Below the pieces are notes generated by a model. That model saw only the letters and a list, made by a program, of their open reading frames with translations. It searched no databases and was not told where the DNA came from. Made by a program: the position numbers and the translations under genes. This document shows positions 24,780 to 36,030 of a stretch of 64,000 nt of DNA, one piece after another (position 1 is the first letter of the stretch; each line of letters begins with the position of its first letter). Where the stretch lies: positions 204,941,446 to 205,005,445 of the forward strand of contig JBOZIK010000001.1 of NCBI GenBank assembly GCA_051453625.1, in the 5' to 3' direction. The stretch comes from Welwitschia mirabilis (lineage: Eukaryota; Gnetophyta; Gnetopsida; Welwitschiales).

Positions 24780-25859
24780 TAACATTTATGAATAAGAGAT
24801 CCAAATTTCTTTTGAGCTTGTCTCATGTTTGGAACACCTTGTTTAAAGGCATCCCCTCTTTTTGCCTATTGCAAAAGCTAAAAATGCCTAAAAATAAACA
24901 TCTTATTTGGAAGAAGCACCTAATTCACACTTTTAGAAATATCAAATCTCAATTTTTCGAAGATCTACACCAAATACAATCTCCAAATGAAAAGGCCATG
25001 CCTTTTCTGATTTTGAAAAATATCTGATAACAAACATTTATGATATTTTTGCTAAAGAAGAGAGTTATTGGTAGTATCATTTAAGGATACGACAACTTCA
25101 ATAAGGAGATCATAGCAAGCGGTTTTTCTCCAAATAGTAAATAGACATAAGAAAGAAAGTAATATTAGCTAGAGCACATCCATAATGTGCCAAAAAAGCA
25201 ACTCTAAGATCATAGATTTATTCATCCATTATTTTCAGAATTTATTTATCGCAAAAGATGTTGATCTTAAAGCTTTTTGAGTGAGTCAACTATCACCTAT
25301 TATTTCCTTAACCAGAGAGTAATTGATGATGAAATTTGGAAAGTGCTTTATCCTATGCAAAATAATTGTGCCTCAGGGCCTTCACTTTATATTTTTTGCA
25401 GAAGTACTAGAATGTCATCAAATAGGACGTTTATGCAGTGGTGCAAGAAGCCTTTGATAGAGGTATCTTCTATTATCCTTTCAATAACACTGTAATTACC
25501 CTTTCTAAGAACAGAAGATGCTAGTAGTACTTTCCACTATGTCCTGATTACTTTATGTAATGTTTTCTACAAATTATGTTTGAAAATATTAGCTTATTAT
25601 TTTAAATTTTTGCTTCTTGATTTAATTATTTTCTCCCAATATGGATTTATCTTTTGGTATCTAATCCATCGTAAGATCATTTCAGCTAACAAAATTATAC
25701 ATTTACACCACAAGAAAGCTAGTGATGTTTCTGAAGTTGGATATGGTAAAAGCATTCAATATGACACAATGAGTAAGTGTTAATTACATTCGACAACAAT
25801 ATGATTTTCTTTCAATGTTATGAAAATTGATTTCTTTTTGCATTTCAACACCCAATTTT
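24780..25859 (+). mobile_element. LINE (L1-type) ORF2 fragment
   Basis: LINE ORF2 encodes the endonuclease and reverse transcriptase for target-primed copying. Over three frames the plus strand gives the region between endonuclease and RT (FCLLQKLKMPKN), the QxGDHSKRFF motif near 25090, then the RT start: FNNTVITL near 25480, ITLCNVFYK near 25540, ILAYYFKFLLLDLI near 25590, IIHLHHKK, and the first catalytic block as DMVKAF near 25740. Frameshifts and stops are frequent. It is cut on the left by a gypsy LTR and on the right by a copia LTR, with everything after RT motif A missing. The order and motifs make the call secure. Confidence 0.9.
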
Positions 25860-26952
25860 TGTTAGGATTGGCTATCCTGGGGAAGGGGTAAACAGGATAG
25901 TTTAAAAAACCTTTTGCTATTTGGAAACTTAACAATTTGTTATTACTATTTATACTACCAACCAATTATCAACAATCTAAATTCTATTCAATTAAGATTG
26001 CCATTTAAACAAATGACTATAGGTATAACAATTAAGTTCTCAAAATTTACATTAACAAATAAAGCAATGGACACAAGAATGTAGAAAAAAAGCCTATTTT
26101 CCTTTATTTTCAATGTAGCCAATACCTATGCATTACCAAGACTTTACGGTATCCTCCATCAATACAACGGGATTTTGTGACAATTCTTATCCTCAATTAC
26201 ACGCTAATTTCCTTCCTTGTAGTTATAATTCAACATGGAATACTAGTACAAAGAGTAAGGAATAGAAGATAGAGGGTAATATCACAATTAAGCATAATTA
26301 ACAATTTTGACAAAAGGTCTTTAATCAATACAACAGTCCAATAATATATAGAAGATTGTTTTTGGCTATTGGAGGGTAGCGGAACTAATGAATTTAACTA
26401 TTGAATCATTTAAAATAGCCAGTTGGCATCCCTAGGAGAGTTTGCAACGATCGCCAACAGTTCAGAACAGATATATTTGCATTGATCTTTAGCCTAGTAA
26501 TCGACCCTTATGAGTTGACGGTCGATCCTTCTTGATATGTTTATGCTCTACAACTTGGGTAGTCAACCTCAGGTTTAGAGTCAGTTAATCCCTTATGATA
26601 TGTTTGTCATTATTACATTAGGCAGTCGACCACTTGAAGAGCCTGGTCAACCCAGGTAATTGATCTCTTAAGCAGTTGTCCCTTTGTTGAATTAGTAAAT
26701 TTTGAGCTAGCAATAAGTGATTAATCCTATAGAGAAAGCTAGTTAACTATCTTGATAATTTCTCCTTATTTACTTATTTGATAAGTCTTGATTTGCTTGA
26801 TGATTTATTTGACTTCCTTATGATTTGCATGTAATCCAATTTATGCTCTAGATTAGCTCTAATTGACATCCAATATTCACCTACAATCACTCAATTTCAT
26901 TAGATGACAAGATATTATTTGATGTGTCATTAATACATAACTGAGAGGTGCA
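25860..26952 (-). repeat. 3' LTR of the minus-strand SIRE-type element (1093 bp)
   Basis: On the minus strand it starts TGCACCTCTCAGTTATG and ends ATCCTAACA. It aligns with the LTRs at 38519 (TGAACCTCTTAGTTGTC) and 47524. Length agrees with those LTRs (1087 and 1085). It contains at least six GTCGAC/GTCAAC/GTTGAC-type motifs between 26500 and 26680. The left edge interrupts LINE reverse-transcriptase sequence, showing insertion into the LINE. Confidence 0.9.
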
Positions 26953-26955
26953 ATA

Positions 26956-26975
26956 ATATCCTCCTTTATCTTTGA
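26956..26975 (-). promoter_or_regulatory. Polypurine tract
   Basis: Minus strand reads AAAGATAAAGGAGGATATTA just before the LTR start. Confidence 0.7.
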
Positions 26976-27559
26976 TGATACCCAAATTAACAATGTTATC
27001 GATGTTTTCTAAAGGTTGTGCTTCCCCTAAGTGAGTGCTCCCCTTAGATTATTCTAATAAAATCAGTTTGTACATATATTTGATGTTGAAAGGCATAAAT
27101 GCAAGAAAATTTACCTTGGTAGTGTGATAACATTATCAAAAAATTACATATTGTAACAAAATATATGAAACTAACAAAACATGCTATCATAATTAAAACA
27201 AGTTTGTAACACATGCCATCATCACAACTAAAAATAAACTTTTAACTAGAAAGCATCTCATAACATAATAGTATAATAATTCATAACCATAGTGTTTCTT
27301 TCGTTCTTTATCAACAATGACAAGGGACCTGCAAACTATAAGAAAACAAATAACTAAAACAAAAAGCACAATCTCTAATCAGAATCATTAGAGGATAATG
27401 TGCAATGGTAGAAATCATGGCTAGCAGTGCCCTGCAATGATACTGTAGGTAATGAACAAGTAGACATTATGGCTAAAGATAAAGTTAGTAGAGAGGAAGT
27501 GAAGACCACAGGAACTGAAATGACAATGTATGTATCAGAATAATGGTTTAAGTCCACAT

Positions 27560-28944
27560 TGCAATGAGGAATCCTTCTATGAAGATGAAGTATGAGATGG
27601 TGCTGTTGGAGCCTCTGTCCACCTAGGTGATGAAGCGGGTACCTCCTAGTCTATCTCCTCTTCCTCCTCCTCTAAATGTTCTTCCTTTGCTTCCTCCTTA
27701 GAATCCTCTTCCTCCTCTTCCTCTTCATCATTTGACTTCTTAGCTGATTCCTCCTCTGATTCTAAAGCCTTCTATACCTTCTCCTCTACGATGGCTTCCT
27801 CCTCTTTCTCTTTCTCTTTCTCCACTATTGGAAAGTCTAGTAAACGAGTAAAAGAGGATGTGGCAAAGTAAGATGGTAAGGATAATGAAATATGGTATGA
27901 CTCTAGAATGTGACCATCCCTCCACATCTTCTCTAGAAGGTATAATATTTGCTATTATGATTCCTTTTATTCATACATCTTCATATGAAAGGATGTAAAA
28001 AGATCCCTCATTCGATCTGTAGGTCCTCTAGAACATGTAGCATAAGAATGAAAGGCTGATGAAGGTGCATGGGAGGACTCTGTGCCTTTACCACATGAAG
28101 GTCTCTAAATAGGACTTACCTCAGACAAATGCATTCGAATAAGTGTAGAATAGTTGAGAGGTTGAAAAGGTTTGAATATGATAAAATTATGCTGTAGTAG
28201 TGGTATATAGAAGTGATGGCAGAACACCATGATCAAACCTCCATATCGAAGTGTTCTATTCTCAAATTAAATAGTATGCACTAAAAATTTAAAGATAATG
28301 AGGGATTCATTAATTTTTTACTAAGAATTTAAATAATAAAGAAACCTGAGCCTTTAGAGGATGATGTCATTTTTGTGTTCACTAAAAGGAAGAAAGATGT
28401 ACCCAAAAAATCAAGTGCAACACATGATATAGTGCTATCAGGTGTCTAGATTTAAAAGTGGTCAATGACTTCTAATCAAAATGAGCACCACAAAGATCTA
28501 ATACGTGCTCAAAACATTGAGGGTAATCAAATTCTAAGAATGGTAGATCAAAAACACTGCTATGAGGGATATAGAGAGCTCAAGTAATAGTATTTGGTAT
28601 TACTCGAAAATTGACACCTGAGATTATGGTTTTTAGAATTAAGTCACAGATGCATATGATCTCTACATTGGCATAAAATAAGCCAATAATATCCACAATG
28701 ACCTCTAGACAAGGTGTCAATAATGGTTCCCATTCTTAGTACTCCAAGATATGCTTCATTAGAAGGCAAAAAGATTTGAATGTTGCTACTTGGATTTATT
28801 CTTACCTAAGCATGATTTTGGATGTGAATTCTGGGTCAAGTACATCTGTGCTTGCCTATACATGCCTATAAAACGATTCACATATTTAGATGTAAAGGGT
28901 TCAACCTTCTTTCCTTTTATAGAGCATGAGATTCTAGAAGCCAT
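27560..28944 (-). pseudogene. Third ORF of the SIRE-type element (env-like position), decayed
   Basis: SIRE-type elements carry an extra ORF after pol, often called env-like; its role is unproven. The chosen start is the ATG at 28944 (MASRIS), followed by KKVEPFTSKYVNRF. Further on, with shifts, EWEPLLTPCLEVI, LFYANVEI and FDYPQCFEHVLDLCGAHFD can be read, and then a Glu-rich tail at about 27830-27640. The plus-strand element at 45540-47050 shows the same blocks (DWETLLTPCLVVI, LFYVNTKI, LDLCGVDFDWKSF, acidic tail), so it is a conserved family ORF. Stops and frameshifts break both. I see no clear signal peptide or transmembrane pair, so a true envelope function is not supported here. Confidence 0.75.
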
Positions 28945-30019
28945 TTGCACTCAAAGAACACTATTAGAACCACTGATAAAAATATAACATCAGGGATATA
29001 TTTCTAACAATCTAAATGGTGCAAGTAGAGAGTGCCAAAACACATACCATATGATAGTAAAAAAGCATAGAATATATGAAGTTGAATTTTGCCTAAAAGA
29101 TAAAGTTGAATACGACAGGATTAAGAAAATACGGTGTTCAAAATCATTAACTTAAGAAATTTAAATAACAATGGGATAAATGCAATCAAAATGATGAAAT
29201 AAACTACTCAACATAATTCAAATGATTACTTAAAAACTTTAGCCTTACATTTTGAGCATAAAAGATCAAATCACACAAGAAAAATTCACTGAAAAGATTT
29301 AACATTTATGAAGGAAGGAAAACATTTTGAAAAACTAGTTTAAATTTAGCTAAAGGAAGTGCAAAATAGAGAATCAAAACTAAAATGTAGTGCAAATAAA
29401 CAAAGGAATGACATACCAAAAGAAAATTGAAATTTCTAATTAAGAATTAGATTATACTTATGAAATTTAACAAAATGTTGAAGAAGAGTGATAGAATAAA
29501 GCTTGAAGATGATTAAAATCCTTTGGAATATTGGTTAGTAGCTAAAAAGATCTTAAAAAAGGTATCAAAGAACTAGAGTATGAAAGTGAATGGGCAAAAT
29601 GAAGAGAAGAAATGAGAACCCTGCTATGAATTTATAGAATTACATGGGTTAACAGTGGATAGTCGATCCCAAGGGTTTAGGCAGTTGACTATCTCAAAGA
29701 AATTAAGAAGAAAATAATTAAGGGAAGTTGACCTTATATGAACACAAGTCAATCAGTGCAATCAATCTCCTTTACCTAAGGTCGACTAGCTAAAGATTAA
29801 AATTCATAACATGAAGTGCAATTGGCCTCATATGTCATTCACTAGAATCGATTATTTACTATAATAGGTCAACCCTTGAAGAAAGTAAAAGATTAAGAAA
29901 AAATTGATCAATAAGATAAAATTATAAATTAAGGATAGAAATGCTCAAAATTGGGTAGGATAAGTAAGAGGGTAGGAACAATGGTTTAGAAGAGAAGAGA
30001 TAGAAATTTGAAAGATTTA

Positions 30020-30119
30020 AACATAAGAATCTAAGTTGATGATCAGTTAGTTGATGATTAATAAGGACATACTCAAGTCCGATATCCTTGGACTTGACAT
30101 GATCTCTAATGAAGTAATG
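30020..30119 (-). pseudogene. End of copia RNase H domain
   Basis: Minus-strand frame reads HYFIRDHVKSKDIGLEYV then NHQLTD, the family's closing HHFLRDHV...DI.LEFV...NQLADIFTKPL block. Most of RNase H lies in or beyond the adjacent gap. Confidence 0.85.
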
Positions 30120-30219
30120 NNNNNNNNNNNNNNNNNNNNNNNNNNNNNNNNNNNNNNNNNNNNNNNNNNNNNNNNNNNNNNNNNNNNNNNNNNNNNNNNN
30201 NNNNNNNNNNNNNNNNNNN
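30120..30219. other. Assembly gap (100 N)
   Basis: Exactly 100 N, a common placeholder for a gap of unknown size. The two sides belong to different elements, so several kilobases may be missing here. Confidence 0.9.
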
Positions 30220-30628
30220 ATTAACAACATAATAAATTATAACTCCATTCATATAAGTCAATAATAGCTACCTTAGTAGTATTTGATATATTCTAATAAT
30301 GCCTTATCAAGAAACACTAACATTTAATAATATTTAACAAATTCCAATTCATTAATGTCTAAATCTCATCTTAAATTTTTACATTATTAAACTAATCAAT
30401 ATTAATAATCATATTTATAAATCATATAAGCCTAATTATACTTAATTAATTATGCTCAATTATAAGTTTTGACAATGATCATATGTTGAAATTCTATCAT
30501 ATTGATCTTTCTTATAATTAATTATTATTTAATTAACTTATTAATGTAACTGATTTCAATTCCAATGTAACATGAACTCAACTAATCACACATGTGATCA
30601 AGTATGCAACAGAGGCAGGGGTACTACA
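30220..30628 (-). repeat. Start of gypsy 3' LTR
   Basis: Minus strand starts TGTAGTACCCCTGCC. It matches 24355-24779 and is cut by the N gap. Confidence 0.8.
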
Positions 30629-30640
30629 TCCTCTTCTCCT
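30629..30640 (-). promoter_or_regulatory. Polypurine tract of the gypsy element
   Basis: Minus strand reads AGGAGAAGAGGA, directly before the LTR start. Confidence 0.8.
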
Positions 30641-30746
30641 TAAGATGTTTCCTCTTGAAAACTATTGCTAGACATTGATGTAATAAACGTATCACTTTTA
30701 ATCATTAATCAGATATTAAGATAATTCACTATGGATCTCATCTGTA

Positions 30747-30758
30747 GCTATGATATCA
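30747..30758 (-). promoter_or_regulatory. Primer-binding site of the gypsy element
   Basis: Minus strand reads TGATATCATAGC, two or three changes from TGGTATCAGAGC, a few bases after the LTR end ATTACA. Confidence 0.72.
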
Positions 30759-30761
30759 AAC

Positions 30762-31561
30762 TGTAATACACTCGAACTTATACCCAGATTACAATAATTT
30801 TTTTAAGTTATTAATTACATAATTAACTAACACAATAGGATAATTATGTATAACTAAAAGGCATACTCTTGACATCTGATGAGTTATGCTTAAGAGAACT
30901 ATATGATGATAGCTCACCTAATTAACAATACATTCTTCTTAAGAACATTTATAAAACTCAATTATAACACATAATTAAATGTAAAGTTACAATAAGAAAC
31001 ACACAAAAGAAGTGTGTATGTAATTGTAGGAAATACACAATAAAAGTATGTGAGTTGTGGTTCTATGGTTGATTTACCTATAGCAAGTAACCACACTTAT
31101 GTATCCTCATCTAGAGGAAATTAAACCACATGTAGTTCTATCTTGGATCCTATTTCTATTATTATCAATTCACATAATTGTATGATAGGTTTAGTTGATC
31201 TGTATTAGTGAGCAAATGGGCCAACAAAATTCTAGATCTAATGAATTAGAACATCCATATAAATCGATAGAAACATCATATAATAAACATTCATACAAAA
31301 TATAGGAAACAACTAGTTAAGTATTCCATGAAGCTTCCATGCAACTATCCATTAGCCACTACTATAGGGTTATTAACCTCTCAGATCATATATTAATAAG
31401 TTGGGTTAATCACACATGGGTCATGTAAATCGAACTCATAGTACCACTATTTGAGAATGCCCTTCATTAGGAAACTACATGATTCCTTGACATGAATATC
31501 ATCCATATAAATCATACCATCATCCATAGAGTGACTATACAATTGCCTCCTATGTAAGGTC
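30762..31561 (-). repeat. 3' part of gypsy 5' LTR, truncated
   Basis: Aligns with 12877-13620. Similarity stops abruptly near 31561, where unrelated sequence begins, so the outer part of the LTR is missing. Confidence 0.75.
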
Positions 31562-34498
31562 AATTAATGAAGCGAGATAGTGATATGCTTTCTCTACTTT
31601 AGACGCATGTAATTACAATTGAATATTAGATTGAGGATAAGAATGAGCTTGAGCATGTTTCATTCAAACCATTGATTCCAACATTTGTTTATTTTCTTAA
31701 ATGATTTATTCCAAAGACTGATCCTAAATGACTAAGATCACAAAAGGTATTTATTGTTATGAATTGCCACATTTTATGGGACTGCAATGTAGAAGGTTGA
31801 GAAAGAAATGGGTTTTTTGTTAATTTCAAGTTATTCTTTTACAGTAGCAAGGACTATGTTAAGTTTAATGTCTCTTTTTCTTTCAATAATGTATTAGATA
31901 ATATGTTTCATGTTGAAGAAATTATCAGTGTAATAACCCCTGATTCTATATATATATATAGTAACTTTACTGATTATAACACTTTGTTTTTGGTGCATGA
32001 GATCCTTTGATTTAATTAGAGGTAATTGAATTGCCCCCTTATTTAATAAATTTAAAATAATTTGTGTTTATGGAATGTTTAATCTTATGAAATTTCTTCT
32101 AGGTTTTTTATTGAATTTTAATTTTGAAACTTGTTTTAATCTTAGTTCTAAGTTGTGTACATTTGTTTTTGAGTTTGCTATGGCTTTTGCAAATTTTGTG
32201 CTCATTGTGGAGTTTGTGTTAGTCATGGAAGTGGATAATATAATTATTCCAGGACTGATTAAAAAGAAAAAGTATGATACATAGTGGAAGATATCATTAA
32301 TGGCATCACTAAATTACTCATTGGTTAAGGTTAGTAGATCAATTAAGAAGGTTAATTAATAATTGCAACATTCTTTGGATTATTTTCTTTTATTGTTATT
32401 ATTGTTGTCCTTTTTAGATAACTCACCCTATGATGATCTACAATATTGGATGGCTTATTTTCCTTTAATATGATTTTAATTCTCTTTGCTAGTGTGATAA
32501 CCTATTCAAATGTTTCAAATGATTACATTCTTAAATGTTTTGAAATGTATGGAANNNNNNNNNNNNNNNNNNNNNNNNNNNNNNNNNNNNNNNNNNNNNN
32601 NNNNNNNNNNNNNNNNNNNNNNNNNNNNNNNNNNNNNNNNNNNNNNNNNNNNNNNNNNNNNNNNNNNNNNNNNNNNNNNNNNNNNNNNNNNNNNNNNNNN
32701 NNNNNNNNNNNNNNNNNNNNNNNNNNNNNNNNNNNNNNNNNNNNNNNNNNNNNNNNNNNNNNNNNNNNNNNNNNNNNNNNNNNNNNNNNNNNNNNNNNNN
32801 NNNNNNNNNNNNNNNNNNNNNNNNNNNNNNNNNNNNNNNNNNNNNNNNNNNNNNNNNNNNNNNNNNNNNNNNNNNNNNNNNNNNNNNNNNNNNNNNNNNN
32901 NNNNNNNNNNNNNNNNNNNNNNNNNNNNNNNNNNNNNNNNNNNNNNNNNNNNNNNNNNNNNNNNNNNNNNNNNNNNNNNNNNNNNNNNNNNNNNNNNNNN
33001 NNNNNNNNNNNNNNNNNNNNNNNNNNNNNNNNNNNNNNNNNNNNNNNNNNNNNNNNNNNNNNNNNNNNNNNNNNNNGTGTATAATCTTGTACTATTTTGC
33101 TAAATTGTTATTGCATTGTGGTTGGAGTATTCAACATCATGTGTTTTGAGATGTTTATGGAGTAATTTTGAATGAACATTTACAGTAATTATTTTAGGCT
33201 TGTAATCAAATGAGTAGGCATATGATGATATTGTTCAAGTGCTTATGTTTTAAAGATCTATAGAATAAGTGGCAAGCTATGTTTCATTCAATATTGTACA
33301 TATAACATGCATGTTTATAGTTTCAAACATGCATGATGGGGTCTTCAACACCCATGAACTTCTCAAATTCTTGTGTATCATCAAAGTCTATTTCAAGATA
33401 GCTCTTTTTCTTCTACATGTCTTGTCTTATGTCATTAATGGCTTCTCAAGTACTTGTTAAATCTAGTTGAGCTACATTTCTATTCACATTTTATTGGTTT
33501 CTTAATGATTCTTCATCATTGTTTGAGTATTCAAACATACTATCATCACCATAGTTCTTCTTTAAAGTTTGTAATTTGGGCTTTCCTCAGGTAGTTGGTT
33601 GTTTATTATCATCTCATTCGTTTATGAATTCATCAACTTCATTATCTATCTGATAGAAAGGGGAATTTGGAAGATTTAATCTTTATTGATGTTTGTTAAT
33701 CCTAGTTTTCTCGAAGCTATTAATCTTACTCTTTCAATGGGATGAACTAGAGGGACTTCCCAATAACTTCTATAGTCAACCATAGAATGAAGTTGATTGG
33801 TGGTTAAGGTAGAAGGGTTATGTTAGATGAATACTTTGTATTTATCCTCAAATATGTAGGCCTTTTTGCCTCTTATTGAGACTAACATAGTGACTATTTT
33901 GTTTTGTGATAATATGGTAGATAAGATAAATGGATAGACGAAGAGCAAAGGTGGAATCTACATGAGAGGTCCTCCTTCTAATGCCAAAACGGTTACGATG
34001 TTTTCTTGTAATGTTAAATATTTGTTTTATCGTTTGAATTTTCAATTTCTCATCTTTATTGTGAAGTGGAATGATAGTTTTAAAATTCAAACCCTCAGGA
34101 TTGTAATATGCACAAGGTATAACTAGCCAACAAAGGACAAACAAGTGATCAGTATGATGCTAACATGATAGAGAATGAATGGATCTATTCTCTTTTAAAA
34201 ATCTTATGAATGTAATTTTAATGCAAACTACCAATAATAATAAAATTTAAGGTATGCCTAAGTTAAACTAATAAAGACCCAAATAATCAAAAATGTATTC
34301 TTGTTGTAAGTAGGTCATATTTCAAATTTAATTTCAATAAAGACGAAACATAGACCAAGCACAAGATGGAAAGAAACAAGGAATTTTGTTTTGACTTACA
34401 AAATAGTTTTTTTAATAATTTTTGATGAATAAAAGATATTCATGCAATTAATGATTTAAACTTCTTGCAATTCTCAAGCGAACTTTCGTCAAAGCGAT
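31562..34498. other. AT-rich DNA with a 522-N gap, no recognised gene
   Basis: The open frames 32075-32284, 33269-33460 and 33848-34144 (minus) show no motif that I know. The two frames that cross the N run are artefacts. The minus-strand frame at 33848-34144 is the longest without N (98 codons) but reads as ordinary AT-rich translation. Confidence 0.4.
32555..33076. other. Assembly gap (522 N)
   Basis: 522 undetermined bases; the irregular length suggests an estimated gap size. Confidence 0.95.
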
Positions 34499-34503
34499 AA
34501 GCG

Positions 34504-34564
34504 TGTATATACATGCATATGTATATATACACACACATACATACATACATATATATATATATAA
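34504..34564. repeat. Compound microsatellite (TA)(CA)(CATA)(TA)
   Basis: Runs of TATA, ACAC, CATA and TATA follow each other over about 60 bases. Confidence 0.88.
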
Positions 34565-35321
34565 TTGGAAATAGCTTATTCACCAGGACATTAATGAAAA
34601 TCTTTTTAATTTCATCAACCTCTTACGCTATTGTAAAAAACTTTGTGTTAATGCACATCATAAAATTGTTTTACAAAAAAAAAGGAGAAAACTATTCACA
34701 GATCAAACAAATCAAGGCCAAAAGAATGGTGTTGCATATAGATTGGCATACAATTTTTAATGAAGAGAATCAGAAATTTCATGATATAGAATCAAATAAA
34801 GATGTGTGCCTGGTTTGCCTGATATCTTCTGTATCCTGCGTCCGGACTCCTCTGCATTTGTTTACATTGTAGTTCGGACCTCCTTTCCAAAGCATCTCTG
34901 CAGCGGTTGCGATGAAACGTGGGAAGCAGAATTCCATTTACCCCTTCTGTGAACCGCTTCATGCTTTCGAAATTAAATGCAGACTCTACCTCCTTAATGT
35001 TTCTTCTCTACCTTTTTGCAGAGTCGTCCTCTGATCTCCTTCAACGTTATCACCTTTCTTTACTTGCATAGCATTTTCCTCCCTGTCAATTTCTCTCTCC
35101 TCTACGCTTCTGTGATCTAGTGAATTGTGCTCTCCTTTTCGATGCACTTCTTCTTTTGTGCAATGAATCGTCCTCCGTTAGCAGCGCTTTGAGCTCTGAG
35201 AACTTGGACAGCTTTTGCGCAAATGACCTCAATCAGTGACCGTGTATGGACGTTACCATTTCAGCCTCCATTACTGATTGTTAGTCTCTTCAAGTGCTCA
35301 TAATTTTTGATGAATTGGTGA

Positions 35322-35529
35322 CCCCATGAAATAGTCCCTGAAACTCTGTCCTCTGCTAACAGCAATTGCTGTTTGGAGGATGGACTTCATACACTAGAGG
35401 ACCTAAGCTCCCCCAACGATGATTTAGAGTATTCATTCTCTGAAGAAGAATTGGAGTTGCTTGAATCTTTCCAGGCAGATTGCATTGTATGCAAGATGAA
35501 ATCTTCGTTTGGACTTTGCGTTGCATCCT
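35322..35529 (+). pseudogene. Acidic coding-like frame, family unknown
   Basis: An open frame of 69 codons between a TGA and a TAA, rich in Glu, Asp, Ser and Leu in its middle (LEDLSSPNDD, then SEEELELLESF) and with CIVCKMK near its end. The composition resembles an acidic activation region. There is no start codon with good context. It lies about 200 bases upstream of the B-box fragment on the same strand and could be part of a different captured gene. I do not recognise it. Confidence 0.35.
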
Positions 35530-35734
35530 AATCTCGCCTTTTTCGTCATCGCTTTCTAATTCAGAATCAGAAGACAACCTTCGAGTAGTGATCTAGGGAA
35601 CTTGAAGTGTACCTCTTCCCACTGAGTTATTAAAGCTACTGAGAGGTCATCTAAAAGCTCCAAGATGTCTTTCTCTCAGAGTTTTAGTTCGTTCATGAAA
35701 TCTGCCAAAGTGCAAAGGAAGAAGTTGCAGAAAG

Positions 35735-36030
35735 ATGAAAATCCAATGCGATGTTTGCGCCTCTGTGGAGACGACTCGTTTCTGCTATGCGGACAAGGCG
35801 GCGCTCTGGAAAGACTGCAATTCCAAAGTTCATAATGGAAATAAGCTCGCAAGCAAACATTAGAGAGCTTTCCTCTTTGCTCCTTCGGCGCATTCGCTTC
35901 GATGCGATATTTGGCAAGTATTCATTTATGCAATGGAATCTGAACGGCACAGCGTTTCGGTGTTTTCAGTATTCCAGGGTTAAATCTTTTAAGATTCCGG
36001 CCTCAGTTTACGAACGGTGCTACATATGTT
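35735..36030 (+). pseudogene. B-box zinc-finger (BBX) transcription factor, broken fragment
   Basis: BBX proteins regulate light and developmental responses through zinc-binding B-boxes. From the ATG at 35735 the frame reads MKIQCDVC, then FCYADKAALW, DCNSKVHNGNKLASKH, then a TAG stop where the family has Gln (KHQR). The same frame continues with LRCDIW and FIYAMESE, which fits a damaged second B-box (CDIC...FIFCxED) with a few residues missing. Changes that would disable zinc binding are visible: the Cys of AALC is Trp, and CDIC is CDIW. The start matches the typical BBX N-terminus of the double B-box subgroup. The C-terminal region is not found. The identity of box 1 is firm; box 2 is an interpretation. 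Confidence 0.8.

Larger units (their letters stand above)
25860..30119 (-). mobile_element. SIRE-type copia element, 3' half, minus strand, cut by an assembly gap
   Basis: Right to left on the minus strand: the end of RNase H (30119-30020), a spacer with GTCGAC-type motifs, a third ORF (28944 to about 27560), a purine-rich spacer, a polypurine tract and a 1093-bp 3' LTR. The whole order, and the LTR sequence, match the plus-strand element at 38519-48608, so they belong to one family. The 5' half is not present; the sequence ends at the 100-N gap, after which unrelated gypsy LTR sequence begins. Target-site duplication cannot be tested. Confidence 0.88.
30220..31561 (-). mobile_element. Gypsy-type element reduced to LTR pieces around about 100 bp
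   Basis: On the minus strand the order is: 3' part of the 5' LTR (31561-30762), primer-binding site (30758-30747), 106 bp, polypurine tract (30640-30629), start of the 3' LTR (30628-30220, then gap). The bases before the tract read TTTTCAAGAGGAAAC then TTAAGGAGAAGAGG, the usual junction just before a gypsy 3' LTR. The entire gag-pol region is missing. It is best explained as a large internal deletion of a Ty3/gypsy element; a naturally miniature element is the alternative, but the LTRs seem long for that. Confidence 0.75.

Noticed and set aside
32446-33103. Open frames crossing the 522-N gap
   Set aside because: Same reason: N bases hide stops.
33848-34144. 98-codon minus-strand open frame
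   Set aside because: No family motif; isolated in AT-rich DNA. It could be a decayed exon but cannot be supported.
34513-34872. 119-codon frame starting in the microsatellite
   Set aside because: It begins in the TA/CA repeat and has no recognisable domain; its end enters the GC-rich island by chance.
35356-35577. Minus-strand frame with an SDSELESDDE start
   Set aside because: It is the antisense of the acidic plus-strand frame at 35322-35529, and the plus-strand strand matches that of the B-box fragment.
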